Assembly (NCBI GenBank): GCA_963678275.1
Contig: OY782765.1
Coordinates: 4,340,001 to 4,404,000 of the forward strand
Reading direction: 5' to 3'
DNA: 64,000 nt
Source: G963677445 sp963678275
GTDB lineage: Bacteria > Bacteroidota > Ignavibacteria > Ignavibacteriales > Melioribacteraceae
Position 1 is the stretch's first letter; the number at the start of each line of letters is the position of its first letter. Positions 51,362 to 61,019 of this stretch are shown one piece after another. Position numbers and translations under genes: made by a program. The notes under the pieces are model-generated. The model was not told the DNA's origin and did not search any database. It worked only from the letters and a program-made list of their open reading frames with translations.

Positions 51362-53401
51362 CTATTTTAAAAGCATAAGTTTGATTACAGACTCGGAGTG
51401 TCCGCTTACAAGTCTGCAATAATATATTCCCGAGGCAAATCCCTCCGCATTCCATACTGCTTCATATTCACCAGGGATTTTATATTCATTGACCAGTTCG
51501 GTAACTTCCGCACCGAGAGAATTATAAATCTTCAGAGTTGTCGGCGCCGAAAAATTCTGCGACAGTTGAACAGAATAGCAGATAGTTGTTGTGGGATTAA
51601 AGGGATTAGGATAATTCCTCAGCAGCTGAAAATCTGTCAGCACAGGATCACTTTCTTCATCTATTCCGGTTGGATCAAGCAGCCTGAAGAGCCCGAGTCC
51701 CAATGTACCCAGGTGAAGAATTCCTTCGTTTGAAACTTTAAGCGACAACGCTTCTTTCAGGGCTCCGGAAGGATTTAATCCTGTGTTATATAATTCCCAG
51801 CTTGTTCCATTATCGTTAGATTTTGAAACACCGTAATCGTGAGCTGCCCAGAGGTTTCCGTCATTATCAACTGTAAGGTCATTTATTCTTGAGGCGAGCC
51901 ATCCGGCATCCTCCCAGCTTACACCATTATTCGTCGATTTTTTGATATTACCGCCGCTCAGGCCAACAAAAATTTCCCCGCCGGCTCCGACAGCAACAGC
52001 CCGGCAGTTAAAATAATCCATTTTAGTCCAGGCAATATAATCGCTCGCCGAAGAATAAAGCCCGCCGCTGCATGCCGCTATATATTTATCCATCTGTGGC
52101 GAGAAAGAAATATCATATACATTGCCCGAAAGAGGGTCTGTTCCCCCGTTCCAGTTATTATTCGATTCAAGCAAATAGAAGGAGCTTTCTCCCCCCGCGA
52201 AAGTTTCAAGGGGATTTCCTTTCGCGCTTGTCAGAAGAGAAAATATTTTAACATTCATCGGAAGAACAGCATTCCAGTTGCTGCCATTATCTGTGGATTT
52301 AAACGCTCCCTGTGCAGTAGAGGCGAAAAGATATCCTTCAACATCAAAAGTAAGGTCTGTTATATTAAGATTAGTCAGGCCCTGGTTGATCTGCGCGAAA
52401 TTAGCTCCGCCATCGGTTGATTTGAATACACCGTATCCTCCGGTTCCCAGGTAGATATTATCATACTGATCAAATTCTATCGCTGTATAATTTGTAATTC
52501 CAAATTGCGAATATGTAGTATTTCCAAGAACATTGGGCGCCTTGTAAACGCCCCCTGATAAAGTGGAGGCAGTCAGGTAACTGAGCGAACTTATCTCGAG
52601 ATCCATTCCGCTGTTTTTCTGCCAGTTTTCCCCCTTATCGGTGGAATAATATATACCTTCTTTAGTTCCGATCCTGATAATCTCATTATATTGGTCATGG
52701 CAGGTAATTTCAAGATTGTTCAATCCGTTGATTCTTCTCTCCCATGATTTTGTTGAATCACCAATATCAAAACCATTTATAAAATAGGGACCATTTTCAG
52801 TTATGACCATCATTACATCTTCACCGGCGTAATGTGAGACGTTTCTGATTCCGGTAATACCGCTTGTTTCAAGTCCCCTGTTGAATTCCACCCAGTTTTC
52901 CTGATCATCCTGATAGAGGCATCTGTCATCAGTTACTGCTATAAGCTCACCGGATGATGTTCCGGCCAGATCAATTACCGCGGCAAGAGAACCAAGCGCG
53001 TAGAGATCCCAATGGGCGCCGTTATCGGAGGATGTAAAAATTCCCCCGTCGCAGGCAAGATACTGAATCATATTAATTACCCTGAAATTATTAGCTTTCA
53101 TTCCGGGTGAAGGTGATTGCGTCCAGTCTGTGCTATTGGATGAATAAAAAACACCATCCTCAGTGCCGGCGAGAGTGTATTCGACTGTTGAAGAAATTGA
53201 AATAACTTTATTTCCCGCGAGTCCGCCAAATTTCCATATATTATTCCCTTCATAAAAATATATTCCATTGCCAGTGCCCGCAAATCCTCCAGAAATTGAA
53301 TATATCTCATTATTTACCGGCCCCTCAAAGGGTAGCCAGATATTCTGTGAATTAATTACTGAACAAAACGCAATGAAAAAACCAAATATTACCTTTTTCA
53401 T
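51362..53401 (-). CDS. T9SS-exported BNR/Asp-box propeller protein
   Basis: 679 residues. Signal peptide MKKVIFGFFIAFCSVINSQ. The body is full of Asp-box repeats of the S-x-D-x-G-x-x-W type (STDKGENWQK, STDGGANFAQ, STDNGSNWNA, STNNGVSWED, SNDNGTSWEL), as in sortilin/YCF48-like beta-propellers. The C-terminal ~85 residues are a type A T9SS sorting domain: LLRNYPNPFNPTTTICYSV, then KIYNSLGAEVTELVNEY and SGIYYCRLVSG. It should be secreted across the outer membrane. The ligand is unknown. GGAG lies before the ATG. Confidence 0.9.
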   Translation of the reverse strand: MKKVIFGFFIAFCSVINSQNIWLPFEGPVNNEIYSISGGFAGTGNGIYFYEGNNIWKFGGLAGNKVISISSTVEYTLAGTEDGVFYSSNSTDWTQSPSPGMKANNFRVINMIQYLACDGGIFTSSDNGAHWDLYALGSLAAVIDLAGTSSGELIAVTDDRCLYQDDQENWVEFNRGLETSGITGIRNVSHYAGEDVMMVITENGPYFINGFDIGDSTKSWERRINGLNNLEITCHDQYNEIIRIGTKEGIYYSTDKGENWQKNSGMDLEISSLSYLTASTLSGGVYKAPNVLGNTTYSQFGITNYTAIEFDQYDNIYLGTGGYGVFKSTDGGANFAQINQGLTNLNITDLTFDVEGYLFASTAQGAFKSTDNGSNWNAVLPMNVKIFSLLTSAKGNPLETFAGGESSFYLLESNNNWNGGTDPLSGNVYDISFSPQMDKYIAACSGGLYSSASDYIAWTKMDYFNCRAVAVGAGGEIFVGLSGGNIKKSTNNGVSWEDAGWLASRINDLTVDNDGNLWAAHDYGVSKSNDNGTSWELYNTGLNPSGALKEALSLKVSNEGILHLGTLGLGLFRLLDPTGIDEESDPVLTDFQLLRNYPNPFNPTTTICYSVQLSQNFSAPTTLKIYNSLGAEVTELVNEYKIPGEYEAVWNAEGFASGIYYCRLVSGHSESVIKLMLLK

Positions 53402-53424
53402 CTTGTGCTCCGCTGACTCCCCTT

Positions 53425-55056
53425 TTATTTGAGGAGAATCATTTTTTTAGTTGATTGATAACCAGGGATTGTCAGTGAGTAGAAATAAACTCCGCTTGAC
53501 ATATTCACCTCTTTTGTATTTAGTTCAATTATGTTGCTTCCGCTGCTTCTGAATTCATTTGCCAGTTCATACACTTTGTTTCCGAGAATATCATAGATAG
53601 CCAGACTAATATTCGAAGAAACAGGGAGATTGAACCGGATTGTCGTTGTCGGATTAAAGGGATTGGGATAGTTCTGAGAAAGGCTGAAACCGCTTACAGA
53701 AATATCCTCCTCTATTGATGTTGATAAATCATTTACGCTGGCCACAACAAGATCATATTCCGAAGAAGAGTTATATTCAGCTCCTATAAAGATTAGATTA
53801 CCATCTTCATCAAATTCCATATCATTAATATACCAGGGATAAAATGGATTTAACGAGTCAAATTTCAGTCTTGCCTTTTCGTTGCCCAGAACGTCATATT
53901 TCAGAAGATAGATACTGAATTGTTCATCCCAGGCCGCGACATAAAACTCTCCACCTGAATCGGGAATCAACTTTGATCCGCTGACAAGAACATCATCATC
54001 CTGAACCAGTAAAAAACGTTCTCCGGCGCCGCTGTATTTGGCTGTGAAAAATTCTGAATTTATTTCACCGGTTATTATCAGATTTCCGCCGCTGTCAAGA
54101 CGCAGATCATTTATTCTGGAAATAAACTCATCCCCTGTCTCAGCCTCAAGAACAACATCCCATAATACTTCCCCGTCCGGATCCAGTTTGAAAATGTGCT
54201 GGTCGCTTTGAAATTGCTGTTGATCATTATGCCAGAGAGTGTTATATATCGCCGCGTAAGTGAAGCCATCGGCGGTTTTTAACAGTCCGTTACAATATGG
54301 TTCCTGCGAACCGCCGTCAAGAAGGGTTTTTATCCACTCGGGAGAACCTTCGGAAGAAAGGTTGGCGACTCCCGCGAAATAGGAGTAATTCTGATTATCA
54401 TAATATTCGGTCCCGACCAGCATTTCACCCGATGATTTATCGACGAATGTTGAATATCCCATAATACTGTTATCATTGGCTATCAGTTCGGCAGCAGTTT
54501 CCGTAACTTCACCGTTATAATCCATTTTCAGAAGCCAGGCAAAATTGCCCTGAATTCCGCCGGTGATAAAGTTTCCATAGTTATCCATATAAAGAGTTTG
54601 AGCCCTGCCCGCGATATTTTGACCCCAGTCGGGGTGATTCAGCCAGGCCTTATTGGCAAATAATTTGTTCCCATCCTTATCATATTTTACGAGCATATAT
54701 GACGGGTAATAAACTGAGCTGTCCGCTCCTGTTACACCGATATAAATATTATCAGACTGATCAAGGTATACTCCTATGGGGGTATCGGACCATCCGATAT
54801 CATGAATCGCGGTCCAGAGAGGAGCGCCGTCAGAGTCGAACTTGGCGACTATTACATCCTGGTAATCAATCAGATCGCCTCTGAATGTGATACCGGTAAC
54901 GATAATATTACCTTCCGAATCAATATTTACGAAATGACCATAATCATGTTTCGAAAACTGACCGTTCCAGCTTTGTTCCCAGTTCAAATTAAGCTGGCCG
55001 CTAACTGTCCCGGCTAATAAGATAATAACACTTATTTGTACTAATATATTTCTCAT
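53425..55056 (-). CDS. T9SS-exported beta-propeller (SBBP-type) protein
   Basis: 543 residues. Signal peptide (MRNILVQISVIILLAGTVSG). Repeats of the form GNIIVTG...D..VAKFDSDGAPLWT (also NIYIGVTGADSS, NLIITGEINSEFFTAKYSG, NLIFIGAEYNSSSEYDLVVA) build a propeller like SBBP proteins. C-terminal T9SS sorting domain: LSQNYPNPFNPTTTIRFNL, AIYDILGNKVYELANEF and SSGVYFYSLTIPG. AGGAG precedes the ATG. It lies 23 bases upstream of the Asp-box gene and is likely co-transcribed with it. Confidence 0.9.
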   Translation of the reverse strand: MRNILVQISVIILLAGTVSGQLNLNWEQSWNGQFSKHDYGHFVNIDSEGNIIVTGITFRGDLIDYQDVIVAKFDSDGAPLWTAIHDIGWSDTPIGVYLDQSDNIYIGVTGADSSVYYPSYMLVKYDKDGNKLFANKAWLNHPDWGQNIAGRAQTLYMDNYGNFITGGIQGNFAWLLKMDYNGEVTETAAELIANDNSIMGYSTFVDKSSGEMLVGTEYYDNQNYSYFAGVANLSSEGSPEWIKTLLDGGSQEPYCNGLLKTADGFTYAAIYNTLWHNDQQQFQSDQHIFKLDPDGEVLWDVVLEAETGDEFISRINDLRLDSGGNLIITGEINSEFFTAKYSGAGERFLLVQDDDVLVSGSKLIPDSGGEFYVAAWDEQFSIYLLKYDVLGNEKARLKFDSLNPFYPWYINDMEFDEDGNLIFIGAEYNSSSEYDLVVASVNDLSTSIEEDISVSGFSLSQNYPNPFNPTTTIRFNLPVSSNISLAIYDILGNKVYELANEFRSSGSNIIELNTKEVNMSSGVYFYSLTIPGYQSTKKMILLK

Positions 55057-55306
55057 ATAATTATCTCCTGTGTTATTTAAACTTTTGCTATACTCCTACA
55101 ATAAGTGATATAGAAAGGAAGCCGTTTTTAATATGTGATTTTGATTATTGTTTTTTTTGGCAGGATTCAGTAGTTCAAAGGTATTTTCCTGTCATTGGAG
55201 CTCTTTAAACACTATATAAATAAACATTTCCTTAAATAACGGAAATTTCATCAAAATACTCAAGATAAATTTATCCCCTTTTGTAAAAATTGGAATTCCT
55301 GAAATA

Positions 55307-56155
55307 TTAAAACTTCCTGGTTTCCATCTTTTCCATAAACAAAAAAATATTTTCCGAGCCGCTGAAATATTTTTTGAACATCTCCTTCCGTGCCGGACTG
55401 ATGTGCATAACAACTATCTTTTCCGGGTTGATATATTGGTTTATCATTTCCTGCCCTTGTTTTCCCATTCCCCAGAACATTCTCTCGAGGAAAGCGATAT
55501 CTATTTTTTCATTCTGTAACGCGAATGTTTTATATTCCTTTTCATTCAGGGGATTGGTATCGCCGCAATGAAAATACTTTGTATCACCGAGAGAAAAAAG
55601 AAAGCCGATATTTTCTATATCACGGTGCCGGTTTACCTGCTCTCCGGTTTCAGGATTTGTCTCCATATAGTGGCTGTGTTCGAGTCTTAATAATCTTATT
55701 GTCAAACCGGGGATATTTATAGCGCTGTCCTTAAATTCTTCCGGTGTTACCGGGTATATTCTCTCCCTGATCTCATTATAACGGGGATGGTTCGATAATT
55801 CCCTGTTAACCTGTTCCGGGCATATGGTCAGCGCCTTCGAATTGCTTAGCATATATTCCGCCGCGACATCCATGTTAAAATGATCCCGGTGTTTGTGGGT
55901 AATGAATATGTAATCGATATTGTCAAAAGGTGGCGCGGCATTTTTCATGAGGGTCACAATGCTGTCGGCCGGGGACTCGCAGAAATCGGCGTTTATATGA
56001 TCGAAGAGTCCGTCAACGATTATCTTTTCACCTCCCTCCTCGATAATAAATCCTTCATTGGCGATGTAGGTTATTTTGCTTTCTGCGTAATTTGCAGAGG
56101 TTCCCACAAAAAACATCAATAGTATAAAAATCTTGCTGATCCTTCCGGTTCTCAT
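55307..56155 (-). CDS. Exported MBL-fold metallo-hydrolase
   Basis: 282 residues. Signal peptide (about 8-24). Metallo-beta-lactamase motif FITHKHRDHFN with H87, H89, D91 and H92; further ligands in RLEHSHYMET and FHCGDTNPL, and PEKIVVMHISPARKEM near the end. The sequence resembles UlaG/L-ascorbate-lactonase-like or generic periplasmic MBL proteins. The substrate is unknown. AGGA lies nine bases before the ATG. Confidence 0.88.
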   Translation of the reverse strand: MRTGRISKIFILLMFFVGTSANYAESKITYIANEGFIIEEGGEKIIVDGLFDHINADFCESPADSIVTLMKNAAPPFDNIDYIFITHKHRDHFNMDVAAEYMLSNSKALTICPEQVNRELSNHPRYNEIRERIYPVTPEEFKDSAINIPGLTIRLLRLEHSHYMETNPETGEQVNRHRDIENIGFLFSLGDTKYFHCGDTNPLNEKEYKTFALQNEKIDIAFLERMFWGMGKQGQEMINQYINPEKIVVMHISPARKEMFKKYFSGSENIFLFMEKMETRKF

Positions 56156-56338
56156 AACATTGTTTCCTGTACTGTATTATTATAGTAATAGACAAACAAG
56201 CGCCGGGAAAGTTTCCTTTGTTATACTTTAGTTGGTACTTTTTCGGAAGACCTTAACCACAAGGGGCGCAAGGAAGGCGCAATGAGCACAAAGGAGGTAA
56301 CCTGATTATTTTTCCGGAAACTCCCAATACGCGAATCT

Positions 56339-56366
56339 GTAGAGACAAGGCATGCCTTGTCTCTAC
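56339..56366. repeat. GAGACAAGGCATGCC palindrome
   Basis: GTAGAGACAAGGCA and TGCCTTGTCTCTAC, 27 bases past the end of the WG-repeat gene; it may end its transcript. Confidence 0.8.
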
Positions 56367-56392
56367 GGAAAGGTGGAAAAAAATTATAATCG

Positions 56393-59011
56393 TTAAAACA
56401 GCATCCTGTTTTTTTCATTGCGGAAAATAAAACGCAGGGCTTTTACAATAGCTTCTGGTACGCTGGTGTAATGGGATTCTCCATCCACGGTGTAATATGT
56501 CATATCGAGGGAGGGATATTTTCTGTCGGTCAGTTTAATGTACATATCCTTTGCGCCCATGAAAGGTTTTTCTTCACCGCCGAGGGAGATGAATAACGAC
56601 GCATTCAGGTCCTTATATTTAGCCGCATACTGTTCCTCCCATTTAAAGGCGACGCGCTGGTCCCACCAGAAAGAGGGGCTGATCATAATATATCGCCTGA
56701 AAATGCCCGGATGCCTGAGCATCATTTCAGCGGCAAAAAGTCCCCCGAAAGAATAGCCGATCAAAGTTCTGTCATTATCTGAAACTTTGTAGTTTTCGCG
56801 AATAAAGGGAAATAATTCATCAGTAATAAATTTACGAAATCTCTCCGAGCCTCCCCCTCCCGGAAACATAGCCGCGGTTTCATCTGTTGAGGGGGTAAAA
56901 TCGCGGGTGCGGAGACGGTACCAATCCTCGAATGTCTGCTCATAGGCAATCCCGACAATTATTGCCTCGGGAACCTGGCGGTCATATTTCATCAGGTCGT
57001 ATGTTTCTTTTACTGTTCCTATCAGCACATCTGAGTCGAGCAGGTAAATTACCGGGTATCTTTTGTTTACATTTTCATTATATGATTTCGGAAGGTAAAT
57101 ATGCAGCTTGTATTCCTGCCCGACCGAATCAGATTTAATTGTCCTGACATCTGTTCCGGCAAGCCCGACTTTATCAAACATATACGGGTTATATTTTTTA
57201 GGCGGCTCTCTCTTATTTTCAAACAGGCGTCCATTCTTATTTATCCTTATCCACTCACCTTCCTTACTTTTTTTGACCATCCCGACCCCATTTTTGAAAT
57301 AAAAGATATCTTCAAAAAGAGGTTCTGTAATTTTTTCTATCTTTGGCGTCAGTTTCATATAACCCCATTTTCCATTCTCACCCTGGTAAGCGACCATTCC
57401 CTCACGATTGTATTTAAGGCCGGGGTATTCAGCGTCAATAATGATATCCCCTTTATTATTGATAACTCCATATTTGTCATCAAAAGAAACTACAGCATAG
57501 CCGTCATAAAAATTCCAGGCCTTATGCCACGCGGGATAGATCAGATAACCATCTGCGCTTATATATCCGATGAAAAACCGCTGCAGTACCTGTGAATATC
57601 CATTTATAAAATCCCCGATAAGATCATAACCGGTTTCAAGGAATTCTTCGCCGCCTGGTTTAAAGAGACCGTAAAGTTCACCCTTCTTGACTTTATAAAG
57701 CCATCTTGCGCTGTCAATCTCAAGGTAACTGATATCATCATATATATTTGGAAGTATTGTTTTGCCTTCGAGAGTAATAACACCAAGCTTACCTTCTTTC
57801 TGCCCGATAATAAAATTTTCCTTACCATATTTAAGGCTGTCATATTCCACCGGCACAAGGATTTTTCCTTCAGTGTCAATGATACCAAATTTATTATCCC
57901 TGGCAGCGTAAGCGCGGTTATCGGCAAACCGGAAATTTCTCTCATACCTGAAATCTATAATTTTTTCACCTTCGGCATTGATATAACCATACTTATCATC
58001 TTTTTTGGCGCAGGCGAGTCCGCAGCTGAAAACACCCATCTCATCATAGATAAAAGGAATTACAACTTCGCCATCGGTATTTATAGCGCCATATTTCCCT
58101 TTTTTACTTACGACCGCTATTCCATCACCGAAATAATTAACCATATCATATTTCTGATCATTTATTAGTTTTCCCTCTTCATCAATAATACTCCACTTAC
58201 CGTTCTCAACAATATAACCAAAACCATGTCCGAAAAAGCCGAGCCCCATATATTTTACCGGGAGCAGCAATTTCCCATCTTTCCCCATATAACCATAAAG
58301 GCTGTCCTTTTTAACAATTCCGTAACCGCCGGTAAAAGCGTAAGCGGTGTCATATACCGCGCCGCAAATTTCATTACCGAGCGAATCGACATATCCATAT
58401 TTAGAGCCTGTTTTATAAACGGAAATTCCCTCCTTAAAAAACCAGCAGGCGTCATATTTCTCATGTGTAATCCGGGCGCCGGTAGTATCCCGCCAGCCAA
58501 ATTTTCCATCCTTATAAACCGCGAAATATCCATCCCGCGCCTCATTTATATAATTATATTCGGGTGAAATCAATTCTTTTCCGGTAAGAGAAATAACGCC
58601 ATATTTTTCGTTGAGTTTTACTCTCGCGAAATTGCCCTCCGGGTTTAGGATGTTATTATAAAACCGTGAAATTATTTTTTTTCGCTTCTTACTGAATAAA
58701 GCCGATTTGTCATTTACAGTTGCTTTCCAGAGATCATTGTTATAAGGTACCAGGTTGTGGTAGCTGCAATCAAGTATAACATTTCCTTTGTTATCAATTA
58801 TTCCATAAAAGAATAATTTTTTAACCAGGAATCCGTAATTATCGGAAATGGGTTCAATCTCATCAAATTGTGGCTCCAGTATCTGGTTGCCTTCAATATC
58901 GGCGAGTCCGTATAAATCACCTTCGATCAAAGGAACTGATATTTCCTGAGCTGATATTGAAAGGAAAAAAAGGAAGGGGATTAGCAGGTAATATAATAAT
59001 GCCGGTTTCAT
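56393..59011 (-). CDS. WG-repeat / esterase fusion protein
   Basis: 872 residues. A signal peptide (MKPALLYYLLIPFLFFLSIS) is followed by some 15 WG-type repeats (about residues 30-600), each with K(Y/F/W)G(x)I...(D/E)G(K/E), e.g. KYGVISLTGKEL, KYGYVDSLGNEI, KFGIIDTEGKIL and KYGVINNKGDII. The C-terminal ~240 residues are an alpha/beta hydrolase of the esterase D/enterochelin-esterase type: LHIYLPKSYNENVNKRYPVI, nucleophile S754 in GYSFGG, and GESHYTS near the end. It should be periplasmic or surface-anchored. GAGGTGAT precedes the ATG. The repeats may bind a ligand or cell-wall partner. Confidence 0.88.
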   Translation of the reverse strand: MKPALLYYLLIPFLFFLSISAQEISVPLIEGDLYGLADIEGNQILEPQFDEIEPISDNYGFLVKKLFFYGIIDNKGNVILDCSYHNLVPYNNDLWKATVNDKSALFSKKRKKIISRFYNNILNPEGNFARVKLNEKYGVISLTGKELISPEYNYINEARDGYFAVYKDGKFGWRDTTGARITHEKYDACWFFKEGISVYKTGSKYGYVDSLGNEICGAVYDTAYAFTGGYGIVKKDSLYGYMGKDGKLLLPVKYMGLGFFGHGFGYIVENGKWSIIDEEGKLINDQKYDMVNYFGDGIAVVSKKGKYGAINTDGEVVIPFIYDEMGVFSCGLACAKKDDKYGYINAEGEKIIDFRYERNFRFADNRAYAARDNKFGIIDTEGKILVPVEYDSLKYGKENFIIGQKEGKLGVITLEGKTILPNIYDDISYLEIDSARWLYKVKKGELYGLFKPGGEEFLETGYDLIGDFINGYSQVLQRFFIGYISADGYLIYPAWHKAWNFYDGYAVVSFDDKYGVINNKGDIIIDAEYPGLKYNREGMVAYQGENGKWGYMKLTPKIEKITEPLFEDIFYFKNGVGMVKKSKEGEWIRINKNGRLFENKREPPKKYNPYMFDKVGLAGTDVRTIKSDSVGQEYKLHIYLPKSYNENVNKRYPVIYLLDSDVLIGTVKETYDLMKYDRQVPEAIIVGIAYEQTFEDWYRLRTRDFTPSTDETAAMFPGGGGSERFRKFITDELFPFIRENYKVSDNDRTLIGYSFGGLFAAEMMLRHPGIFRRYIMISPSFWWDQRVAFKWEEQYAAKYKDLNASLFISLGGEEKPFMGAKDMYIKLTDRKYPSLDMTYYTVDGESHYTSVPEAIVKALRFIFRNEKNRMLF

Positions 59012-59204
59012 CTTATCACCTCACAGTTATGACAAAGTAATGAAAAATTTATATATAGCTTACTCAATTCATTTTATAACAGAGAGCATAAGAAGAGCAG
59101 AATATTTATGAATGGAAAAATTTTGAGGAATTTCATAAAAACATGTCATATTCAGATATTCTGAATGAAGATAAGAAAAAAAAATATTTGATGCACCCCC
59201 GGTA

Positions 59205-59232
59205 AAAAGAAAAGCCCCGAAAATTCGGGGCT
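59205..59232 (-). terminator. Terminator after the lipoprotein hydrolase
   Basis: AGCCCCGAA and TTCGGGGCT form the stem; on the minus strand TTTTCTTTTT follows. It starts seven bases after the stop at 59239. Confidence 0.87.
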
Positions 59233-59238
59233 GTTATT

Positions 59239-60090
59239 CTATTTTCGTTCATTTATTTCTTTTATCGCCTGCCCGAGCAGTTCATTAAACTTCTCCGGAT
59301 TTTCTCTCATAAGAAAATGGCTGTAACCTTTCATCATCAGAAGATTAAAATCACAATGTTTTTTGTTGATTTCAATATCGGCGGGCCATAAATCGGTGTT
59401 AACCGCTATTACAGGCAGGCCAAGTTTGCTTATTACCGGTATCGGTTTGTAGTTAAAGTTTGAGATCATCGCGGTAATGCCAACTTTTGGGGGGGCAGAC
59501 GCCATATCATTCGCTATCTCCTCAACCAAAACGGAGTCGGATGTTTCAGGAAACATGGTTTTAACCCAGCCGTAAGTGGTTCCTTTAAAATCCTCTTTCA
59601 TCTTTGTTATCCAAAAGTCAAACTGGTCCTGCGGGAATTTAAACTCAAAATTCTGGTATGTATCAACACCAATGAGTCCCTTAACTTTCCCGGGCAATTT
59701 TGAGGCCGCTTCCATAATGACATTGCCTCCCATCGAGTGCCCTATAAGAATCACATCTTTAAGTCCGAGGTGATCGACAATTTCGGCTATATCACTCCCG
59801 AATAATTCAACGGTATAGTTTTCTCTCTGCAAACCTGATTTTCCATGTCCCGCCATATCAACCGCGATAACGATATGATCTTTCGAAAAAGCCTCAACCT
59901 GGTTGTTGAAATATGTTTTGTCAATGCACCAGCCATGTACGATTACCAGGGGTTGTCCTTTTGTTCCTTTGACAAGATAGCTGACTTCGGCGCCATCTTT
60001 CATTTTCAGGGTAAATTCACCCTGCTCAACATTTTTGCCGCACGATATCATAAGAATAGCGGCCAATAATAATAAAACTGCTTTTTTCAT
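59239..60090 (-). CDS. Alpha/beta hydrolase lipoprotein
   Basis: 283 residues. Lipobox LMISC with C17. Hydrolase core: PLVIVHGWCIDKTYFNN, VDMAGHGKSGLQ, and LIGHSMGG with S119; the catalytic His is in KGYSHFLMRENP. The pattern is that of small-molecule esterases/haloperoxidase-like enzymes. It is probably anchored to a membrane. It lies 27 bases downstream of the VOC gene on the same strand. Confidence 0.9.
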   Translation of the reverse strand: MKKAVLLLLAAILMISCGKNVEQGEFTLKMKDGAEVSYLVKGTKGQPLVIVHGWCIDKTYFNNQVEAFSKDHIVIAVDMAGHGKSGLQRENYTVELFGSDIAEIVDHLGLKDVILIGHSMGGNVIMEAASKLPGKVKGLIGVDTYQNFEFKFPQDQFDFWITKMKEDFKGTTYGWVKTMFPETSDSVLVEEIANDMASAPPKVGITAMISNFNYKPIPVISKLGLPVIAVNTDLWPADIEINKKHCDFNLLMMKGYSHFLMRENPEKFNELLGQAIKEINERK

Positions 60091-60117
60091 CTTTTTTCCT
60101 GCTTTGTTAATTAAAAT

Positions 60118-60516
60118 TTATTCACTTTGATCTTCATTTTCCTCCGCCGGGCTGTAAAGGGCCGAAACGGCGCCGGCCGGATCTTTTATCACAGCCATTC
60201 TGCCATAACCTCCCATGTCCCTGGCTTCTATTACAACCTCTCCTCCCAGGTTTATACATTTTTCAACACTTTCATCAACATCCTCTACCGTTATATAAAT
60301 GAGCCATTGAGGGGGAAAGTTTTCATTGCTTCCTTTCGCGTGGCATATTCCGGTAATTGTATCTCCGGTCGAAGGGGAGTTCATATTAAAATCACTATAG
60401 TCTCCCATATTTACAGGCTCTGGTTTCCAGCCGGTTACTTCGGAATAAAACTCCTTTATTGTTTCGGCGTTTTTAACTGTGAGATCGGCCCATGTTATAT
60501 ATCCGGTTTTTTTCAT
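60118..60516 (-). CDS. VOC-family (glyoxalase/bleomycin-resistance fold) protein
   Basis: 132 residues. Two betaalphabetabetabeta units: GYITWADLTVKNAETIKEFY with SEVTGWKPEPVNM, and PQWLIYITVEDVDESVEKCI with DMGGYGRMAVIKDPAGAVSA. The position of metal ligands is not fully typical, so catalysis is uncertain. Probably co-transcribed with the hydrolase. Confidence 0.88.
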   Translation of the reverse strand: MKKTGYITWADLTVKNAETIKEFYSEVTGWKPEPVNMGDYSDFNMNSPSTGDTITGICHAKGSNENFPPQWLIYITVEDVDESVEKCINLGGEVVIEARDMGGYGRMAVIKDPAGAVSALYSPAEENEDQSE

Positions 60517-61019
60517 TGTATATTCCCTTTGATATTTGGGTGATAATCAATAAAATTATTATCTGTCGGGTATTGAATTTGTTTCTTTGTTCATCACAGA
60601 GTGCAGAACCAAAATAATAATTTAACCATTTAAAAATTGTTATATCTGATTATTTGTGCTGATTTTAAAGAATTATATACTCATTCTGCTTTAGTTAATT
60701 CTATATTCACTATATAGTTTCAATATTCTGTGATATTCCTCCACTGACCCACTACTTTTTGTTATCATTATTTAAATCTCTGAGCTCTTCACCGGTTTTT
60801 CTTTTTTTTTGTCACTGATTGACAAACTTTTGTCGCAATAATACCTGCCCTGAAAATTTATATTCATTTAATTAAGAGCTCAATGTTCTGTTTTTTGTGT
60901 CAAAACAATTGTAGTCTGCAATAGAATTTCAGAGTACATCCAATCATTTCATACTCAAAATAATCGGACAACTTAATAAAATCAAAATAATAAATTATTA
61001 TCTGAGGAAGGAAGGTCAC
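60517..61019. other. AT-rich intergenic region between divergent genes
   Basis: 503 bases without a gene. It should hold the promoters of the VOC/hydrolase unit and of the T9SS propeller gene. No clear TAnnTTTG box is seen; there are T-rich runs near 60800. No repeat of the families listed was found here. Confidence 0.5.

Noticed and set aside
60841..60960. A riboswitch or leader before the T9SS propeller gene
   Set aside because: The region is AT-rich without paired conserved blocks; nothing matched a leader I know.
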